A stretch of 64,000 nt of DNA from Mesorhizobium sp. NZP2077. GTDB taxonomy: Bacteria > Pseudomonadota > Alphaproteobacteria > Rhizobiales > Rhizobiaceae. The notes below the pieces were generated by a model. It saw only the letters and a list, made by a program, of their open reading frames with translations, made no database searches and was not told the DNA's origin. A program made the position numbers and the translations under genes. The stretch is taken from the NCBI RefSeq assembly GCF_013170805.1, contig NZ_CP051293.1, forward strand, positions 3,974,001 through 4,038,000, written 5' to 3'. This document shows, piece after piece, positions 42,642 to 52,251 of the stretch; within the stretch, counting starts at the first letter, position 1, and each line of letters begins with the position of its first letter.

Positions 42642-43859
42642 ATGGAAGAGTTTCACAAGGTCCGCCGGCTTCCGCCCTACGTTTTCGAGCAGGTCAACCG
42701 GCTCAAGGCCAGCGCCCGTTCGCGCGGCGCCGACATCATCGACCTCGGCATGGGCAATCCGGATCTGCCGACGCCCAAGGCCATCGTCGACAAATTGTGC
42801 GAAGTGGTCCGCGATCCGCGCACGCATCGCTATTCCTCCTCGCGCGGCATTCCGGGCCTGCGCCGCGCCCAGGCCGCTTACTATAGCAGACGCTTCGGCG
42901 TGAAGCTCAACCCCGACACGCAAGTGGTGGCCACGCTTGGCTCGAAGGAAGGCTTCGCCAACATGGCGCAGGCGATCACCGCGCCCGGCGACGTCATCCT
43001 GTGCCCGAACCCGACCTATCCGATCCACGCCTTCGGCTTCATCATGTCGGGCGGCGTCATCCGCTCGCTGCAGGTCGAGCCTGACGATGGTTTCATTCCA
43101 GCGCTTGAGCGCGGTGTTCGTCACTCGATCCCGAAGCCGCTGGCGCTGATCCTCAACTATCCGTCGAACCCGACGGCGCTGGTCGCTTCGCTCGATTTCT
43201 ACAAGGACGTGGTGGCCTTCGCGAAGAAGAACGACATCATCATCCTGTCCGACCTTGCCTATTCCGAGATCTATTTCGACGGCAATCCGCCGCCTTCGGT
43301 GTTGCAGGTGCCGGGCGCCATCGATGTCTGCGTCGAGTTCACCTCGATGTCGAAGACCTTCTCCATGCCCGGCTGGCGCATGGGCTTTGCGGTCGGCAAT
43401 GAGCGGCTGATCTCTGCGCTGACCCGGGTGAAGTCCTATCTCGACTACGGCGCCTTCACGCCGATCCAGGTGGCGGCGGCCCATGCGCTCAATGGCGACG
43501 GCGCCGATATCGCCGAGGTGCGCGACATCTACCATAAGCGCCGCGACGTGATGGTCGATGCCTTTGGCCGTGCCGGCTGGACCATTCCGGCCCCTGCGGC
43601 CTCGATGTTCGCCTGGGCGCCGATCCCCGAGCCGTTCAAGCATCTCGGCTCGCTCGAATTCTCCAAGCTGCTCATCGAGCACGCCGACGTGGCGGTGGCG
43701 CCCGGTGTCGGCTTCGGCGAACACGGCGATGATTTCGTGCGCGTGGCGCTGGTGGAGAATGAGCACCGGATCCGCCAGGCGGCGCGCAACATCAAGCGCT
43801 TCCTGGCGACCAGCGCCAAGCAGCCCAACAATGTGGTGCCGCTGTCCGCCCACCGGTAA
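42642..43859 (+). CDS. PLP-dependent aminotransferase (AlaC / LL-diaminopimelate aminotransferase type)
   Basis: 405 residues, class I/II fold. PLP-binding Lys238 in SMSKTFSMPGWRMG, substrate-carboxylate Arg near RVALVENEHRIR, and NYPSNPTA with the conserved Asn. The N-terminus EEFHKVRRLPPYVFEQVNRL is typical of the AlaC-like clade. It probably interconverts alanine or aspartate-family keto acids. 37 bp upstream of hom, suggesting a role in amino-acid metabolism and shared transcription. Confidence 0.88.
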   Translation: MEEFHKVRRLPPYVFEQVNRLKASARSRGADIIDLGMGNPDLPTPKAIVDKLCEVVRDPRTHRYSSSRGIPGLRRAQAAYYSRRFGVKLNPDTQVVATLGSKEGFANMAQAITAPGDVILCPNPTYPIHAFGFIMSGGVIRSLQVEPDDGFIPALERGVRHSIPKPLALILNYPSNPTALVASLDFYKDVVAFAKKNDIIILSDLAYSEIYFDGNPPPSVLQVPGAIDVCVEFTSMSKTFSMPGWRMGFAVGNERLISALTRVKSYLDYGAFTPIQVAAAHALNGDGADIAEVRDIYHKRRDVMVDAFGRAGWTIPAPAASMFAWAPIPEPFKHLGSLEFSKLLIEHADVAVAPGVGFGEHGDDFVRVALVENEHRIRQAARNIKRFLATSAKQPNNVVPLSAHR

Positions 43860-43896
43860 GCAAAAATTCGATCTGATTTGAGGGACGTCGCCTTCC

Positions 43897-45210
43897 ATGG
43901 CTGAAGCATTGCGTGTTGGAATTGCCGGTCTTGGCACGGTCGGTGCGTCGGTGGCGCGCGTGCTGCGCGACAAGGCGGCTGAGCTGACCCGGCAATGCGG
44001 GCGCGACATTGTCGTGTCAGCGGTTTCGGCGCGCGACCCGAAGCGCGACCGTGGCGTCGATGTCAGTTCGGCAAAATGGTTCGACGATCCGGTCAAGATG
44101 GCGCAGAGCGCCGACATCGACGTGTTTATCGAACTGATCGGCGGCGACGAAGGGCCGGCGCGCCTGTCGGTGAAGGCGGCGCTCGAAGCCGGCCGCCATG
44201 TCGTCACCGCCAACAAGGCGCTGCTCGCCAAGCATGGCGTGGCGCTGGCCGAGATCGCCGAAAAGAAGGGCGTACTGCTCAACTACGAGGCGGCGGTGGC
44301 TGGCGGCATTCCTGTCATCAAGACGATGCGCGAGGCCATGGCCGGCAACTCGGTCACCCGCGTGTTCGGTATTCTCAACGGCACCTGCAACTACATCCTG
44401 ACCCGCATGGAGGCCGAGGGCATCTCGTTTGATGCCTGCCTGAAGGATGCGCAGCGGTTGGGCTACGCCGAGGCGGACCCGACCTTCGACATCGAGGGCC
44501 ACGACACCGCGCACAAGCTGTCGATCCTGACCAGCCTTGCCTTCGGCACCAAGATCGCCGCCAACGACATCTACATGGAAGGCATTTCCAACATCACCCA
44601 GGCCGACATTCGCGCGGCCGGCGATCTCGGCTACCGGATCAAGCTGCTTGGCGTCGCCCAGCGCACTGAAAGCGGTATCGAGCAGCGTGTGCACCCAACC
44701 ATGGTGCCGACGGCCTCCGTCATCGCGCAGGTGCATGGCGTCACCAATGCGGTGGCGATCGAGACCGACATCCTTGGCGAATTGCTGCTCTCCGGCCCCG
44801 GCGCCGGCGGCAACGCCACCGCCTCGGCCGTCATCGGCGACGTCGCCGATATCGCCAAGAGCCGGCCCGGCTTCCAGCATGGCCCGGTCTTCGGCCGGCC
44901 GGCCAAGGAGTTGCGGCCCTACAAGAAGGCGCAGATGCGCAGCCATGCCGGCGGCTACTTCATCCGGCTGACCGTGCATGATCGCATCGGCGTCTTTGCC
45001 GCGATCGCCAAGCGCATGGCCGACAACGATATTTCGCTGGAATCGATCGTCCAGCATGCGATCAGCGGCGAGGCGGCGGCGCAGAAGACGGTGATCCTCG
45101 TGACCCACGAGACCACCGAGGCCGCCGTGCGCAAGGCAGTCGACGGCATCACCAAGGACGGTCACCTGACCGACAAGCCGCAGGTCATTCGCATCGAGCG
45201 GGCAGGGTAG
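43897..45210 (+). CDS. hom: Homoserine dehydrogenase
   Basis: 437 residues: NAD(P)-binding domain (LRVGIAGLGTVGASVARVLR), catalytic core with NKALLAKHG, the signature LNYEAAVAGGIPVIKTMREA and GILNGTCNYILTRME. A C-terminal ACT domain (about 350-430, FIRLTVHDRIGVFAAIAKRM) is expected to give threonine feedback. It reduces aspartate semialdehyde to homoserine in threonine/methionine synthesis. Confidence 0.95.
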   Translation: MAEALRVGIAGLGTVGASVARVLRDKAAELTRQCGRDIVVSAVSARDPKRDRGVDVSSAKWFDDPVKMAQSADIDVFIELIGGDEGPARLSVKAALEAGRHVVTANKALLAKHGVALAEIAEKKGVLLNYEAAVAGGIPVIKTMREAMAGNSVTRVFGILNGTCNYILTRMEAEGISFDACLKDAQRLGYAEADPTFDIEGHDTAHKLSILTSLAFGTKIAANDIYMEGISNITQADIRAAGDLGYRIKLLGVAQRTESGIEQRVHPTMVPTASVIAQVHGVTNAVAIETDILGELLLSGPGAGGNATASAVIGDVADIAKSRPGFQHGPVFGRPAKELRPYKKAQMRSHAGGYFIRLTVHDRIGVFAAIAKRMADNDISLESIVQHAISGEAAAQKTVILVTHETTEAAVRKAVDGITKDGHLTDKPQVIRIERAG

Positions 45211-45336
45211 CTCGTCCTCGGGGGAGGAATCCCACACCGACCTCCCGGTCGATCCGATTGGCTACCAGCCGCGAATAGACCGGAACGAAATCGTTGCGGC
45301 GCCGTTCTCTTGGTCAGCAACCAAGGGAGCCGCTTC

Positions 45337-45696
45337 ATGGCCGATACCAACAAGTCCGACCTGCCCAATATCGACGATATCCAGAAGACGCTGGAAAAAC
45401 AGATCGCTGAACTGCGCAAGGAGATCACCAAGATCAACAAGAGCATTTCGGCACGGGGCGCGGAAATGCTCGATGACGCCAGTGAACAGGCTTCGGATTT
45501 CTACGAGACGGCGTCGGCGCGTGCATCGCGGACGGCACAGCAGCTGCGCAGCCAGGCTCAGGCGGTTTCGGACGTCGCCCGCGACAATCCGGGCACGACG
45601 ACCGCCGTGGTCGGGGTCATCGGCCTGCTCGGTTTCCTGGCCGGCATTGCCGTTGGCCAGTCGTTGAACAACGACACGTCGCGCCGCTGGTATTGA
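45337..45696 (+). CDS. ElaB/YqjD/DUF883-like membrane-anchored protein
   Basis: 119 residues from MADTNKSDLPNIDDIQKTLE. A long amphipathic/coiled-coil segment (EKQIAELRKEITKINKSISA ... ASDFYETASARASRTAQQLR) is followed by a Gly-containing C-terminal helix TTTAVVGVIGLLGFLAGIAV. This is the layout of DUF883 proteins that tether to the inner membrane. Often stress-related in relatives; here function inferred only. Confidence 0.75.
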   Translation: MADTNKSDLPNIDDIQKTLEKQIAELRKEITKINKSISARGAEMLDDASEQASDFYETASARASRTAQQLRSQAQAVSDVARDNPGTTTAVVGVIGLLGFLAGIAVGQSLNNDTSRRWY

Positions 45697-45760
45697 GCGC
45701 GCCGGCCTTGAGCCGGCGTTGCCGGCTCCCGTTTCAAGAGATCATTTCCAGGAGGGCATC

Positions 45761-45928
45761 ATGGCTTCATCCATGTTGATCGGCATTCTGATCACATTTC
45801 TCGTCATCATTCTCGTTCTCTACCTAGTGCAGCGCCTGCCGCTCGACGCCAAGATGCGACAGATCGTGCAGGTTATCGTCATCATCATCGGCATCATTTC
45901 GCTGCTCAAATACCTTGCTGTTTTCTAG
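45761..45928 (+). CDS. Thivi_2564-family small membrane protein
   Basis: 55 residues, with AGGAGGGC 5 nt upstream. Two helices: MLIGILITFLVIILVLYLVQ, then RLPLDAKMRQIVQVIVIIIG IISLLKYL. The RLPLDxxxxQI loop is the family signature as I recall it. Function unknown. Confidence 0.75.
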   Translation: MASSMLIGILITFLVIILVLYLVQRLPLDAKMRQIVQVIVIIIGIISLLKYLAVF

Positions 45929-45962
45929 ATCGCGAGACCCACAATTTGGGCGTCTTCAAAGT

Positions 45963-45986
45963 GGCCCGGTCGTTGCCGACCGGGCC
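45963..45986. terminator. Stem-loop downstream of the small membrane protein gene
   Basis: Perfect 9-bp stem GGCCCGGTC / GACCGGGCC with a 6-nt loop, 34 bp after the stop. Confidence 0.65.
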
Positions 45987-46132
45987 GCAATCGTGTCGGA
46001 AATGCGCTTCAATCGATTGATATTGCTGACCTTTCGATAAAACATTCGGCAGGTCTTGCCGTTGTCATGCTCGTTTGACAAAACAGGCGCGCCTCCGGCG
46101 GGAGGCGACGTGCGAACGAGGATTTCCCGAAA

Positions 46133-47116
46133 ATGAATGTGGCCCAGAACATTGTCGCCGGTCTTGACCGGATACTCACCATGGAACTGGTGCGCGTCAC
46201 CGAACGGGCCGCTGTCGCTGCCGCCAGGCTGCGCGGGCGCGGCGACGAGAAGGCGGCCGACCAGGTCGCGGTCGACGCCATGCGCCAGGAGCTCAACCGC
46301 CTTGCCATCAAGGGCACGGTGGTGATCGGCGAAGGCGAGCGCGACGAGGCGCCGATGCTCTATATCGGCGAGGAGGTCGGCACCGGCAAAGGACCCGCCG
46401 TCGATATCGCGCTCGATCCGCTCGAGGGCACGACGATCTGCGCCAAGAACCTGCCCAACGCGCTGGCCGTCATCGCGATCGCCGAGAAGGGCAGCCTGCT
46501 TTTCGCACCCGACGTCTATATGGACAAGATCGCCATTGGTCCGGGCTATGCCGACGGCGTCATCGACATCGATGCCTCGCCGGCCGAGAACATTGCAAGC
46601 CTGGCGCGGGCCAAGGGCGTCGCGGTAACCGATATCACCACCTGCATCCTCGACCGGCCGCGGCATGCCAAGCTGATCGAGGCCGTGCGCGCCACGGGTG
46701 CCGCCATCCGGCTGATCGGCGACGGCGACGTCGCCGGCGTCATCCACACCACCGACCCGGAAGAAACCGGCATCGATATCTATCTCGGCACCGGCGGCGC
46801 GCCGGAAGGCGTGCTGGCGGCAGCCGCGCTGCGCTGCACCAGCGGTCAGATGCAGGGCCGGCTGATCCTCGACACGCCGGAAAACGTCGCACGCGCGGCG
46901 AAGATGGGCATTTCCAATCCGAAGCGGATCTATCATGCGGAAGACATGGCGCGCGGTGACGTACTGTTCGCCGCCACCGGCGTCACCGACGGCAATATGC
47001 TGGCCGGCGTCAAGTTCGGCCGCACCTATATCACCACGCACACGATCGTGTTGCGCTCGTCGTCACGGACCGTGCGGGAGATCAAGGCCCGGCACCAGGA
47101 TATGGATAAGTTCTAG
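46133..47116 (+). CDS. glpX: Class II fructose-1,6-bisphosphatase
   Basis: 327 residues of the GlpX type. Metal and substrate motifs: VIGEGERDEAPMLYIGE, VDIALDPLEGTTICAKN and RLIGDGDVAGVIHTT, then GTGGAPEGVLAAAAL. It hydrolyses fructose-1,6-bisphosphate in gluconeogenesis (some rhizobial forms also act on sedoheptulose bisphosphate). Start at 46133 fits the family. Confidence 0.95.
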   Translation: MNVAQNIVAGLDRILTMELVRVTERAAVAAARLRGRGDEKAADQVAVDAMRQELNRLAIKGTVVIGEGERDEAPMLYIGEEVGTGKGPAVDIALDPLEGTTICAKNLPNALAVIAIAEKGSLLFAPDVYMDKIAIGPGYADGVIDIDASPAENIASLARAKGVAVTDITTCILDRPRHAKLIEAVRATGAAIRLIGDGDVAGVIHTTDPEETGIDIYLGTGGAPEGVLAAAALRCTSGQMQGRLILDTPENVARAAKMGISNPKRIYHAEDMARGDVLFAATGVTDGNMLAGVKFGRTYITTHTIVLRSSSRTVREIKARHQDMDKF

Positions 47117-47189
47117 ACCTGCTTGCGAAGCCACGCCGCAGTTGCTAGCGCTTGGCTGCATCTGAACCCTGGCCGCGCAAGGATTGACG

Positions 47190-47405
47190 ATGAATGCGTT
47201 CGACTGGCACGCGGATCCGATTTCGCGTGCCACGCCCATCACGAAATCCTATCGTAACACCCAGAATGTGCGCCGCTTTCTCACCCGCGAATGCGGCGAT
47301 ACCTTCAGATTCGATCGATGTTTCATGGCCTGGCTCAAGGACGGTCGGGAAAAGACGATGGGGGATGCAGCGATCCGGCTCCAGGCTGAAAAGCGGAAAG
47401 TGTAG
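47190..47405 (+). CDS. DUF6434 small protein
   Basis: 71 residues from MNAFDWHADPISRATPITKS, then YRNTQNVRRFLTRECGDTFR and FDRCFMAWLKDGREKTMGDA. This matches the DUF6434 pattern (WHxDPIxxxTxITxxYRNTQNVRRFF...FDRxFMxWM) as I recall it. AAGGA lies 6 nt before the ATG. Function unknown. Confidence 0.75.
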   Translation: MNAFDWHADPISRATPITKSYRNTQNVRRFLTRECGDTFRFDRCFMAWLKDGREKTMGDAAIRLQAEKRKV

Positions 47406-47559
47406 TTTTTCTTGAATTTTCCCGCGATGCCACCCGCCGCGAACCGCTTGGCTTTGCCCGGCTTCAGGCCGTTGTTTGTGCATCTCGTTATCTCAAAACC
47501 GATGCGCAGCTTTGGGCGACATGCATTATCCTGCGGCCAACCATGAATTGGCAAAGCGC

Positions 47560-49341
47560 ATGATGGGGGACAAGCGCCTCTTCCTCGATGTCAGGCAGTC
47601 GGCGACCGGTCTCTCCTGGGAGCATCGGCTGACCGAACGGCAGGACATGGTTGCGCTTGCCATTGCGCAGGGCCACGGCGTGCCCGACATCGTCGCGCGC
47701 GTGCTTGCCGGACGTGGCGTTACAACCGATGAAACCGAGCGCTTCCTCGATCCGACGATACGCGACCTGTTGCCGAATCCGGCCTCGCTCACCGACATGG
47801 ACAAAGCCGCCACCCGCATCGCGGCTGCAGTGATGGCGAGGGAGAAGGTGGCGATCTTCGGCGACTACGATGTCGACGGCGCCGCCTCGTCGGCCTTGCT
47901 GAAGCGGTTTCTGGCGCATTTCTCCATACCGTCGGAAATCTATATCCCGGATCGAATTTTCGAGGGTTACGGCCCCAACCCCGATGCCATGCGCGAGCTC
48001 GTCTCGCGTGGCGCGTCGCTGATCGTCACCGTCGATTGCGGGACCAACAGTGCCGTTTCCGTCGAAGCGGCCAATGAAGCCGGCGCCGATGTCGTGGTGC
48101 TCGATCACCATCAAGTCGGCGGCGCCTTGCCGGCGGCAATTGCCGTCGTCAATCCGAACCGTGACGACGATCTTTCCGGGCAGGGCCATCTCGGTGCCGC
48201 CGGTGTCGTCTTCCTCGCCCTGGTGCAGACCGCAAAGATCCTGCGTGGCCTGAGCGACGTCGCGCCGCCCGACCTGCTTTCGCTGCTTGATCTCGTAGCG
48301 CTTGCCACCGTTTGCGACGTGGTGCCGCTCACCGGCGTCAACCGCGCCTTTGTCGTCAAAGGGCTGCAAGTGGCGCGCCAGCAGAAGAATGAAGGGCTGG
48401 CCGCTTTGGCTCGAATTTCGCGCATTGGCGAGCCGATCAGCACCTTCCATCTCGCCTATCTGATCGGTCCGCGCATCAATGCTGGCGGGCGCATCGGTGA
48501 TGCGGCCCTTGGCAGCCGGCTGCTTGCGACGGACGATCCGGTCGAGGCGCGGACCATCGCCGAGACGCTTGACCGGCTGAACCAGGAACGGCAACAGATG
48601 GAGCAGGAGATGCTGGCCGCGGCGCGCGCCGAGGCCGATGCCGAACTCGCCGGCGGCAACGGACCGGCGATCGTCGTCACCGCCAGCAACAATTGGCATC
48701 CCGGCATTGTCGGCCTGCTCGCCTCGAGACTGAAGGATCATGCACGTCGGCCAGCTTTCGCCATCGCGTTCAACTCTTTGGGCATCGGTACCGGTTCGGG
48801 CCGTTCGGTGTCGGGTTTCGATCTCGGCCGATTGGTGCGTGAAGCCGCCGATGCCGGGCTGATCGTCAAGGGCGGCGGCCATGGCATGGCGGCCGGCATC
48901 ACCGTGGAGCGCGCAAAGCTCGGCGAACTCAGGGCGTTCTTCGAGCAACGGGCGGCTGCCGACGTGTTTCGGCTGCAGGACGAGGAAAGCCTGGCAATCG
49001 ACGGTGCGCTTGCCGCCGAAGGCGCGACGCTCAGCCTGCTCGATGCGCTGGAAAAGGCAGGCCCCTTCGGCGCCGGCCACGTCGCGCCGGTCTTCGTGCT
49101 GCCGCGCCATCGGCTGGCCGACGCCCGACCGGTCGGCACCAACCATATCCGCTGCGAATTGCAGTCGGACAGCGGTGGCCGCATCCAGGCGATTGCCTTT
49201 CGCGCCGTCGACACCGCACTTGGCGAATTCCTGTTCAAGAACCGGGGCAAGACCGTACATGTTGCCGGCTCGCTGTCGGGCAACTACTGGAATGGCAACC
49301 GCACGGTGCAATTTCGCATCGTCGATGCGGCACGGGCATGA
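47560..49341 (+). CDS. recJ: Single-stranded-DNA-specific exonuclease RecJ
   Basis: 593 residues from MMGDKRLFLDVRQSATG. DHH-family motifs GDYDVDGAASSALL, VDCGTNSAVS, LDHHQVGGALPAA and the later CDVVPL; the DHHA1 domain GPRINAGGRIGDAALG ... KGGGHGMAAGITVE and a C-terminal OB part. It degrades 5' ends of ssDNA in recombination and mismatch repair. Confidence 0.94.
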   Translation: MMGDKRLFLDVRQSATGLSWEHRLTERQDMVALAIAQGHGVPDIVARVLAGRGVTTDETERFLDPTIRDLLPNPASLTDMDKAATRIAAAVMAREKVAIFGDYDVDGAASSALLKRFLAHFSIPSEIYIPDRIFEGYGPNPDAMRELVSRGASLIVTVDCGTNSAVSVEAANEAGADVVVLDHHQVGGALPAAIAVVNPNRDDDLSGQGHLGAAGVVFLALVQTAKILRGLSDVAPPDLLSLLDLVALATVCDVVPLTGVNRAFVVKGLQVARQQKNEGLAALARISRIGEPISTFHLAYLIGPRINAGGRIGDAALGSRLLATDDPVEARTIAETLDRLNQERQQMEQEMLAAARAEADAELAGGNGPAIVVTASNNWHPGIVGLLASRLKDHARRPAFAIAFNSLGIGTGSGRSVSGFDLGRLVREAADAGLIVKGGGHGMAAGITVERAKLGELRAFFEQRAAADVFRLQDEESLAIDGALAAEGATLSLLDALEKAGPFGAGHVAPVFVLPRHRLADARPVGTNHIRCELQSDSGGRIQAIAFRAVDTALGEFLFKNRGKTVHVAGSLSGNYWNGNRTVQFRIVDAARA

Positions 49342-49348
49342 GGTTTGA

Positions 49349-50323
49349 TCAGGCCAAAACGGTCTGGAGCCGGCTGAGTTCGCCGATCTGCGCCATCGTC
49401 GCCTGGTAGCCGAGCTGGATCGCCTCGTCGGCGCGATGGAACTCGGTGAGGCCGATATGGCTGAGCTTCGGCTGCAGCGACATGTCGGGCGGATCGCCGG
49501 CCAGCCTGGCGCGCGAGATGCGATCCTGGATGATGTTGAAGGCTTCGACCATGACGCCGGTGATGCCGAGGCGCGTCTGATGCGACTGGTGCTGCGAGTC
49601 CAATTGACCCGCACGCGGCGCGTCCTTTTCGACCACCAGTTCGCCGGCGCTGTGCTTGATCACGGCGGCGCGGCCGAACAGGTCATAGTGGAGGTTGACC
49701 GCAACGACGAGCGGCTGCTCGTAGGCGCGGCAGACCGATACCGGCACCGGATTGACCAGGGCGCCGTCGACCAGCACACGGCCGTTGCAGTTCACGGGCT
49801 CGAACACGCCAGGCAGTGCATAGGAGGCGCGCATGGCCGTGATCAGCGAGCCGCTCGACAGCCAGATTTCGTGGCCGGTGCGAATTTCGGATGTGACGGC
49901 GACGAACGGCTTGGGCAGATCCTCGAAACGGATACCGGCCATATGCTCGCGCAGTCGTGCATCGAGCTTCATGCCACCGAACAGGCCACTGCCGCGCAGA
50001 TTGAGGTCGAGCAGACCGAAGATGCGCCGCTTGGTCAGGCTGCGGGCGAACTCTTCCAGCTCATCCAGTTTGCCGGCGAGATAACAACCGCCGACCAGCG
50101 CGCCGATCGAGGTGCCGGCGATCATCGAAACTTCAATGCTGGCTTCATCGAGCGCGCGCAGCACGCCGATATGGGCCCAGCCTCGGGCGCAACCACCGCC
50201 AAGGGCGAGCGAAATGCCTGTTTTCTTTGCCGGTTTTGGCTCGGACGCGCCGCCGGACGAAGCGGGGCCGTTGGCCTCTCTTACATCCGGTCTGTTACGC
50301 AATGACGCCCACTCGAGCATCAC
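49349..50323 (-). CDS. Patatin-like phospholipase / RssA-type esterase
   Basis: 324 residues. The oxyanion hole LALGGGCARGWAHIG, nucleophile elbow GTSIGALVGG and catalytic Asp in VDGALVNPVPV are all present, giving a complete Ser-Asp dyad. Bacterial relatives include RssA/YchK. Substrate unknown. Converges with recJ, 7 bp apart. Confidence 0.9.
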   Translation of the reverse strand: MMLEWASLRNRPDVREANGPASSGGASEPKPAKKTGISLALGGGCARGWAHIGVLRALDEASIEVSMIAGTSIGALVGGCYLAGKLDELEEFARSLTKRRIFGLLDLNLRGSGLFGGMKLDARLREHMAGIRFEDLPKPFVAVTSEIRTGHEIWLSSGSLITAMRASYALPGVFEPVNCNGRVLVDGALVNPVPVSVCRAYEQPLVVAVNLHYDLFGRAAVIKHSAGELVVEKDAPRAGQLDSQHQSHQTRLGITGVMVEAFNIIQDRISRARLAGDPPDMSLQPKLSHIGLTEFHRADEAIQLGYQATMAQIGELSRLQTVLA

Positions 50324-50404
50324 GATCTCCCTTGTCCCAAGGCTAATATACGGACGGGCCGTATCGAAATGATGAATCTGTGTGGTTGGTGTGAGACAGA
50401 AGGT

Positions 50405-50866
50405 TCAAGACGATGGTTTCCGATACGTGGTTTCCGCATCGAACAGCGGCTTGCTGCCATCGTCGGCAAGCGTCGCCTTGCCGTCAACCAGCCCCACCGT
50501 CCGATAAAAGCATGAACGCCGGCCGGTGTGACAGGTTGCGTCGTGGCCCAACACTTTCACACGCAGCCACAATGCGTCCTGGTCGCAGTCGGTGCGCATC
50601 TCGACGACGTGCTGGAAATTGCCCGAGGTTTCGCCCTTTTTCCAAAGCGCATTGCGCGAGCGCGACCAGTAATGGGCGATACCGGTTTCCAGCGTCAACG
50701 CCAGGGCCTGCGCATTCATATGCGCGACCATCAACAGCATGCCGTCTTCGGCATCGGTGACGACGACGGTGACGAGGCCAGCGGCGTCTAAGCGCGGTGA
50801 GAACACCACGCCTTCCTCCAGGGCCTTCTTGTCTGACGAAGCTTTGGGAAATTCCAGTGCCGACAT
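50405..50866 (-). CDS. hisI: Phosphoribosyl-AMP cyclohydrolase
   Basis: 153 residues. Conserved core [40 protein letters not shown] with zinc/magnesium ligands in DCDQDALW and C-terminal [10 protein letters not shown]. It catalyses the third step of histidine synthesis; the HisE function is not fused. Directly downstream of folE on the minus strand. Confidence 0.95.
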   Translation of the reverse strand: MSALEFPKASSDKKALEEGVVFSPRLDAAGLVTVVVTDAEDGMLLMVAHMNAQALALTLETGIAHYWSRSRNALWKKGETSGNFQHVVEMRTDCDQDALWLRVKVLGHDATCHTGRRSCFYRTVGLVDGKATLADDGSKPLFDAETTYRKPSS

Positions 50867-50908
50867 CGCCGGTCTATTTTCCTGTTGACCGTGACGCCGG
50901 CGAGGGGC

Positions 50909-51541
50909 TTACGCCCCGCCGCGCACCATGGTGACAAAACGAACCTGTTCCTCCGGCGTATCCTTGAAGACGCCGGTGAAGGTGGAGGTGAGCGTGGTGG
51001 AACCCTGCTTGCGGATGCCGCGCATCGCCATGCACATGTGCTCGGCCTCGATCATGACGGCGACGCCACGCGGGTTGAGCACGTCCTGGATGACGCCGGC
51101 GATCTGCGCGGTGAGCGCCTCCTGCGTCTGCAGGCGATGGGCAAAGATATCGACGACGCGCGCGATCTTCGACAGGCCGACGACCTTGCCATCCGGCAGA
51201 TAGCCGACATGCGCCTTGCCGATGATCGGCACCATGTGGTGCTCGCAATGCGAATGGAATGTGATGTCCTTGACGATGACGAGATCGTCGTAGCCGGCGA
51301 CCTCCTCGAAGGTGCGGCCGAGTTCCTCCGCCGGGCACATGTCGTAGCCGCCGAACATTTCGCGGTAGGCCTTGGCGACGCGCTTGGGCGTGTCGATCAG
51401 CCCCTCGCGGTCCGGATTGTCGCCGGTCCAGCGCAACAACGTGCGCACGGCAGCCTCGACTTCGGCTTCGCTCGGCCGGTCGGTGACCGGCTTTTCCATA
51501 TAGGCGGACTGGGGCATGAGTTTCTTGATGACGGCATCCAT
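50909..51541 (-). CDS. folE: GTP cyclohydrolase I
   Basis: 210 residues of the FolE1 family. Zinc ligands in [20 protein letters not shown] and [14 protein letters not shown], and the substrate motif [17 protein letters not shown] [20 protein letters not shown]. It makes 7,8-dihydroneopterin triphosphate, the first step of folate (and queuosine-type) synthesis. Probably co-transcribed with hisI, 42 bp apart. Confidence 0.95.
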   Translation of the reverse strand: MDAVIKKLMPQSAYMEKPVTDRPSEAEVEAAVRTLLRWTGDNPDREGLIDTPKRVAKAYREMFGGYDMCPAEELGRTFEEVAGYDDLVIVKDITFHSHCEHHMVPIIGKAHVGYLPDGKVVGLSKIARVVDIFAHRLQTQEALTAQIAGVIQDVLNPRGVAVMIEAEHMCMAMRGIRKQGSTTLTSTFTGVFKDTPEEQVRFVTMVRGGA

Positions 51542-51781
51542 AAAAGGCGTCTCCCGTAGTTCCTCTCCAAGGAGGAACGAGTTGAACGGACCACGACCTT
51601 TCGGTGTCGGAAACTTGCCCCGTTTCCAGCCCCGTAAGCGGCGTGAACTTCCCGGCCAGGACAGCGGCGCTCATCGCCTTGTCGTTACCGGACTGCCCGC
51701 ATTATATAAGATCGTAACGAGCGAAAGGAAGACGCAGCAGCGGCAATCGCTGTTCGCTTGGCGGCGACGGATTGGAAAATA

Positions 51782-52228
51782 ATGATCAACGACGTGTACA
51801 ATGCGAAAATTCTCGGTTTTGCCGGAAACATCGCCCGCATCGGCCGGCTCGATCATCCGGATGCGACCGCAAAAGCGCATTCCAAGCTGTGCGGTTCGAC
51901 CGTTACCGTCGACCTCAAGATGGAGGACGGCGTTGTCACGGAGTTCGCCCATGATGTGAAGGCCTGTGCGCTCGGCCAGGCGTCGTCCTCAATCATGGCG
52001 CAGCATGTCGTCGGCGCGAGTGCCGAGGAATTGCGCGCGGTGCGCGACATCATGCTGAAGATGCTGAAGGAAAATGGCGCGCCGCCGGAAGGCCGCTTCG
52101 CCGATCTGAAGTACCTGGAGCCGGTGCGCGATTACAAGGCGCGCCATGCCTCGACCATGCTGACCTTCGACGCCGTGGTCGACGCCATCGGCCAGATCGA
52201 AAAGAAGCGCGCGGAAGAAGCGGCCTGA
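51782..52228 (+). CDS. IscU/SufU-like iron-sulfur cluster scaffold protein
   Basis: 148 residues from MINDVYNAKILGFAGNIARI. The fold matches the NifU-N/IscU family: KLCGSTVTVDLKMEDGVVTE and DVKACALGQASSSIM provide two of the three cluster cysteines. The third position reads YKARHASTML with no Cys, a variant I associate with an alphaproteobacterial subgroup. Role in Fe-S assembly is therefore inferred and may differ. Divergent from folE. Confidence 0.85.
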   Translation: MINDVYNAKILGFAGNIARIGRLDHPDATAKAHSKLCGSTVTVDLKMEDGVVTEFAHDVKACALGQASSSIMAQHVVGASAEELRAVRDIMLKMLKENGAPPEGRFADLKYLEPVRDYKARHASTMLTFDAVVDAIGQIEKKRAEEAA

Positions 52229-52251
52229 CCTTGCCATTTCACGTTCTCACG

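Noticed and set aside
42144..44282. 712-codon open frame on the minus strand
   Set aside because: It lies antisense to the lipoprotein, aminotransferase and start of hom, all with clear motifs, and its translation is Arg/His/Ala-rich with no domain. It is a GC-rich shadow.
47488..49614. 708-codon open frame on the minus strand
   Set aside because: Antisense to recJ and overlapping the patatin gene; composition typical of shadow frames.
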